A stretch of 9,688 nucleotides of DNA from Carthagonibacter sp032251515 (lineage in GTDB: Bacteria; Gemmatimonadota; Gemmatimonadetes; Palauibacterales; Palauibacteraceae): positions 1 to 9,688 of the forward strand of contig JAVVDU010000059.1 of the NCBI GenBank assembly GCA_032251515.1. Reading direction: 5' to 3'. Position numbers and translations under genes: made by a program. The first letter of the stretch is position 1, and every line of letters begins with the position of its first letter. Positions 6,431 to 9,688 of this stretch are shown here, one piece after another. Below the pieces are notes generated by a model. That model was not told where the DNA came from and made no database searches. It saw only the letters and a program-made list of their open reading frames with translations.

Positions 6431-7615
6431 ATGACCGACACGGGCGCGACTCCCCGGCACCTGCTGAGCGTGTGGAACCCGTCCTACGCGGACGACGCGA
6501 TGGACCGGCACCTGGAGGTGCTGCTCGGCTGGGCCCGGGCGGCGGAACGGGGCCGGGCGGAGCCCGATGAGGTCTACGTCTGGTGGGCGAAGCTCCGCTC
6601 GCCGAACCGGCAGCAGCCGCTGCCGCATGCCGCGGAGGTGCTCGCCCTGCGCGCCCAGATCGAGGCCGGCGTGGAGACCCACCTGTACCTGACCGACTAC
6701 GCTTCCCTCTACGTGGCGCACCTCGCCGACGTGACCGACGAGGACCTGCTGCGCGAGTGGCCGGACGAGCGCGAGCACCTGCCGGCGTACTACGAGGAGC
6801 ACGAGGCGGACTTCTGGTTCCTGTTGCGCGACATCCGGCGTCTGGTGGCGCGCGACGCGCCGGCCACGATCGAGGAGCTGCGACGCCTGCGCAACGTGCG
6901 CTACCACGGCCGTCCGGTCTCCCTGTACGGGGGGATCGTGGACCTGCCGCTCATCGTCGAGCGCGAGGACGGGGCCGCATGGTTCGGCGACGGACCCGAC
7001 CTCAAGGGGGGACGCACGTGGGCGGAGCGCGACGCCGAGCTGCGCGGCGAGACGGAGCGCATGGCGGCCGAGCTGCGCGACAACCTTCTCGGCGCGGACG
7101 TGTGGGAGGCGCTGGAGGCCGCATCGCGGACCTTCCTCACCACGGGAGAGGCGATCTTCCGCTCCCGGCGCGACGACCCCGGGTTCGATTTCTCGGCCGC
7201 GGCCGTGGAGTACGCGAAGGCCGTCGAGACGGAGCTGAACGCGCTCCTGTTTCCGACGCTGCGGCGCGCCCTGGCCCGCGCGCCGGAAAGCCGGCGGGCC
7301 GTGTACGCCGACGCGCGCCGCCTCGACCTCGGCGAGCCGGTGCCGCACCAGACCCTGGGGACCATGCGGCGGCTGCTCGAGCGCGAGGAGACGGTTCGGG
7401 ACGTGCTGCGGACGGCGCTGCCGCACGACTGGAGCTGGCTCGAGGGCGTGCTGCCGCACGAGCTGGAGCCGATCGTGGATCTGCGGAACCCGGCGGCGCA
7501 CGAGCGCGCGGTGCGGCGCGGCGAGATGGGCCGGTGGCGACAGGATGTCCTGGGGATCGGGTGCGAGGGCTTGCTCGTCCGCATCGCCCGGGCCAAGCTG
7601 CGGGCGCGGCCCTGA
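6431..7615 (+). CDS. Uncharacterised protein with C-terminal HEPN-like RX4H motif
   Basis: A 394-aa protein, first of the rightward operon. The C-terminal part (about 225-390) looks all-helical and carries VDLRNPAAHERAV, an RX4H motif with Arg352 and His357 typical of HEPN ribonucleases. An earlier helix, EYAKAVETELNALL (260-273), resembles the acidic helix of such bundles. The N-terminal part (about 10-180) is one I cannot name. It is rich in aromatics and has blocks YVWWAKLRSP (49-58), HLYLTDYASLYVAH (84-97), DFWFLLRDIRRLV (127-139) and VSLYGGIVDLPLIV (163-176); it could be a sensing or nucleic-acid-binding module. RNA cleavage is inferred from the motif only. No signal peptide or membrane helix is present. 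The ATG at 6431 is preferred over in-frame ATG 6293, which would translate the palindrome and likely promoter as low-complexity protein. Only a weak GCGCGAG-type ribosome site is present. Confidence 0.78.
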   Translation: MTDTGATPRHLLSVWNPSYADDAMDRHLEVLLGWARAAERGRAEPDEVYVWWAKLRSPNRQQPLPHAAEVLALRAQIEAGVETHLYLTDYASLYVAHLADVTDEDLLREWPDEREHLPAYYEEHEADFWFLLRDIRRLVARDAPATIEELRRLRNVRYHGRPVSLYGGIVDLPLIVEREDGAAWFGDGPDLKGGRTWAERDAELRGETERMAAELRDNLLGADVWEALEAASRTFLTTGEAIFRSRRDDPGFDFSAAAVEYAKAVETELNALLFPTLRRALARAPESRRAVYADARRLDLGEPVPHQTLGTMRRLLEREETVRDVLRTALPHDWSWLEGVLPHELEPIVDLRNPAAHERAVRRGEMGRWRQDVLGIGCEGLLVRIARAKLRARP

Positions 7616-7637
7616 CCCGGAAGGAGACCGGAGAGAC

Positions 7638-8762
7638 ATGCCGGAAGCGGGAGACAAGACCCAGCGACTGCTGGACCTCATCGCGTACCTCGTGGGCCGC
7701 CGGACGCCGGCGGTCGTGGAAGAGATCCTCGATGCCGTGCCCGCCTACGCGACGCGCCTCGCGGACGGGACGGACAGGACGCGCGACGCCGTGCGGCGCA
7801 TGTTCGAGCGCGACAAGGAGGAGCTGCGCGATCTCGGCGTGCCGCTGGAAACCGTCCCGTTCCTGATCGACGACGGGGCGACGCGGCTCGAGGGGTACGT
7901 GCTGCGCGCCGGGGACTTCTACCTGCCGTACCTGCGCGTGGCCGGTGCCGGCGCCGGCGCGGCCAAGGCCCGGCGGCGCGGCCGGGCCGCGGTCTTCGAC
8001 ATCGCCGCCGAGGAGGCGGAGACGGCGCGGGAGGCTCTGAGGCGCGCGGCATCGCTGCCCGCGTTCCCGTTCCGCCGCGCCGCCGACGCCGCGCTCCGCA
8101 AGCTGACCTTCGACCTGGAGGGCGGCGTGGAGGAGGGCGGAGTACCGGTCCTGTACGCCGAGCGCGACGGGGCGGAGGAGGTGCGCCGCCGGGTGGAGAC
8201 GCTCTCCGAGGCGCTGCTGGCCCGCAAGCGGGTGCGCTTCCGGTACCACGGAATCCACCGCGGCGCGGCGACCGAGCGGGACGTGGCGCCGTACGGCCTG
8301 ATGTTCCAGCACGGAAACTGGTACCTGGTGGGGCACGACGCGCTGCGGGACGACGTGAGGCTGTTCCGCGTGGGCCGCATGGAGACCCCCGAGCCGAGCG
8401 GCTCGCCGCCCTCGGTGCGCGAGTACGAGATTCCGGACGACTTCACACTCGACGCGTGGCGCGACCGGCGCGCCTGGGAGCTCGGCGCCGCGGACGACCC
8501 GGCCCTCGAGGCCCGGGTGCGCTTCGCGTTCCCGCGTTCGCTGTGGGCCGAGCGGAACGGGCTGGGCACCCTGGTGCGGCAGGAGGAAGGGGGCGCGCAG
8601 GTGCGGGGGTTTCGGGTCGTCCAGCCGGATCCCTTCCTGCGCTGGATCCTGGGCCTGGCCGGCGAGGCGCGCATCGAGGACCCGCCGGAGCTGGCCGAGG
8701 GCCTGACGACGCTCGCCCGGGACGTGGCCGCGGTGCACGCGGCGGAGGCGGCCCGTGGCTGA
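7638..8762 (+). CDS. WYL-domain transcriptional regulator, PafB-like
   Basis: A 374-aa regulator. Residues 8-75 form a winged-helix-type DNA-binding region ending in RRMFERDKEELRDLGVPLE, the hallmark start of PafB-type WYL proteins. Residues 185-250 form the WYL domain, with the eponymous Trp228-Tyr229-Leu230 in GNWYLVGHD and the ligand-binding-type FRVGRM (Arg244). The C-terminal stretch (about 290-370) is the WYL C-terminal extension. In mycobacteria the PafB-PafC pair activates DNA-damage genes, and WYL domains are thought to sense nucleic acid; here that role is inferred. The ATG at 7638 lies 22 bp after the HEPN-like gene, with AAGGAG 11 bases upstream and GGAGAG nearer. The short gap and shared strand indicate one operon. 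A Gly/Ala-rich linker (101-118) separates the HTH part from the rest. Confidence 0.88.
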   Translation: MPEAGDKTQRLLDLIAYLVGRRTPAVVEEILDAVPAYATRLADGTDRTRDAVRRMFERDKEELRDLGVPLETVPFLIDDGATRLEGYVLRAGDFYLPYLRVAGAGAGAAKARRRGRAAVFDIAAEEAETAREALRRAASLPAFPFRRAADAALRKLTFDLEGGVEEGGVPVLYAERDGAEEVRRRVETLSEALLARKRVRFRYHGIHRGAATERDVAPYGLMFQHGNWYLVGHDALRDDVRLFRVGRMETPEPSGSPPSVREYEIPDDFTLDAWRDRRAWELGAADDPALEARVRFAFPRSLWAERNGLGTLVRQEEGGAQVRGFRVVQPDPFLRWILGLAGEARIEDPPELAEGLTTLARDVAAVHAAEAARG

Positions 8763-9688
8763 GCCGGTGACGGCCCGCGACCGGCTCGAACGCATCCTGC
8801 TCCTGCTGCCGCTCGCCTCGCGGCCGGGCGGGATCGCCCTCGCCGAGGCGGCCGAGGCGCTCGGCACGGACATCGACGCGGTGCGCCGGGACCTCACCGC
8901 GGTGGCGGAGCGCGCGTTCTACCACCCCGCGGGCAGCTCCGACGGCATCCAGATCTACATCGAGGGCGACCGGGTGCGCGTGTGGAGCGGTGGCGCGTTC
9001 GAGCGGCCCCCACGCCTCACGCCCAGGGAGGCGCTTGCGCTGGCCCTCGGCCTGCGGGTCCTCGCCGCGGGCCGGGAGACGGAGGACCGGGCCCGCCTCG
9101 CCAGGCTCGCCGCGCGGCTGGAGGCGGGACTCGCCTCCGGCGAGGCCCCGGAGTCCCCGGAGCGGTTCGCCCTCTCCGGCGCCGCCGACGCGACTCCGCA
9201 GATCCGCGCCGTGCTGGAGGAAGCCGCGGCGCGGCGGCGGCGCTGCCGGATCCGATACCTGCGGCCGGTGGATGCGGATCTGATGGATCGCGACGTGGAC
9301 CCGTTCGCCCTCGTGCTCGGCTCGGGCTCCTGGTACGTGATCGGACACTGCGCGCTGCGGGACGCGATCCGAGTGTTCCGCCTCGACCGGATCCTCGACG
9401 CCTCGCTCACGGATCGCGGCTTCGAGGTGCCCGCGGACTTCGATCCCGGCGACTGGGTCGAGGACGGACACGTCTTCCGGTCGGACGTGGATGCGCCCGC
9501 CGTGGTGCGCTATTCGCCCCGGGTGGCGCCGTGGGTGCGCGAGCGCGGGCCGTACGAGGAACTGGAGGACGGGCGGGTGGCGGTCTCCTATCCCGCGGCC
9601 GACCCGGCCTGGATCGTCCGGCACGTGCTCCTGTACGCGGGCGAGGCGGAGGCCGTCGCGCCGCCCGCCGTGCGACGCGCCGTGCGAA
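8755..9688 (+). CDS. WYL-domain transcriptional regulator, PafC-like (cut by right edge)
   Basis: The frame opens at GTG 8755 and runs without a stop to the window end, giving 311 residues; the 3' end is missing. Residues 6-55 are a predicted HTH (LERILLLLPLASRPGG.ALAEAAEALG..IDAVRRDL). RLTPREALALALGLRVLAAG (87-106) is typical of PafC-type proteins. The WYL domain lies at about 150-215, with SWYVIGHCALRD (Trp193-Tyr194-Val195, so Leu is replaced by Val) and the conserved FRLDRI (Arg209). The C-terminal extension ends near DPAWIVRHVLLYAGEAEAVAPPAV, close to where such proteins normally stop, so probably only a few tens of residues are missing. It overlaps the previous gene by 8 bp, with GGAGG at 8744-8748 six bases before the GTG. 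It probably works as a partner of the upstream WYL protein, as PafB and PafC do. Confidence 0.85.
   Translation, partial: MAEPVTARDRLERILLLLPLASRPGGIALAEAAEALGTDIDAVRRDLTAVAERAFYHPAGSSDGIQIYIEGDRVRVWSGGAFERPPRLTPREALALALGLRVLAAGRETEDRARLARLAARLEAGLASGEAPESPERFALSGAADATPQIRAVLEEAAARRRRCRIRYLRPVDADLMDRDVDPFALVLGSGSWYVIGHCALRDAIRVFRLDRILDASLTDRGFEVPADFDPGDWVEDGHVFRSDVDAPAVVRYSPRVAPWVRERGPYEELEDGRVAVSYPAADPAWIVRHVLLYAGEAEAVAPPAVRRAVR

Noticed and set aside
8443..9624. A 393-aa minus-strand frame opposite the second WYL gene
   Set aside because: The translation is Arg/Pro/Gly-rich with no recognisable motif. The plus-strand frame from 8755 gives a clear HTH-WYL protein.

Overview
The window is very GC-rich (about 70 % or more by eye), densely packed with genes, and uses GTG and TTG starts and 4-8 bp gene overlaps. 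The PKD-repeat lipoprotein, the FHA-protease and the PafBC-like WYL pair together suggest a GC-rich Gram-negative such as a Gemmatimonadota member. That placement is inference from gene style; the window has no rRNA or other phylogenetic marker. I see no tRNA, rRNA, CRISPR, insertion sequence or integrase.

Layout. (1) 76-2727 (+): a large predicted lipoprotein with two Ig-like domains and eight tandem PKD domains, probably exposed on the cell surface. (2) 6212-2714 (-): a three-gene operon read right to left. It encodes an HD-domain protein, a PLP-dependent cysteine-desulfurase-like protein that lacks the usual catalytic Cys, and an FHA - transmembrane - trypsin-like serine protease. Both junctions are 4-bp GTGA overlaps, so translation is probably coupled. 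The last gene runs tail to tail into the PKD gene, and their stops overlap by 14 bp. (3) 6213-6430: the only real intergenic region, which serves two divergent operons. It holds a weak -10-like element and a perfect 20-bp palindrome just upstream of the rightward operon. (4) 6431 to the right edge (+): a second three-gene operon. It encodes a 394-aa protein with a C-terminal HEPN-like RX4H motif and an unrecognised aromatic-rich N-terminal domain, then two HTH-WYL regulators resembling PafB and PafC. The second regulator is cut by the window edge.

The most interesting part is region 4. A putative HEPN ribonuclease is co-transcribed with a pair of WYL-family regulators, and WYL proteins often sense DNA damage or phage infection and control defence genes. 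A HEPN-WYL-WYL stress or defence module is a reasonable hypothesis, but it rests on motif reading only. The leftward operon may link a phospho-dependent (FHA) envelope protease to metabolic enzymes, though nothing in the sequence identifies a shared pathway.
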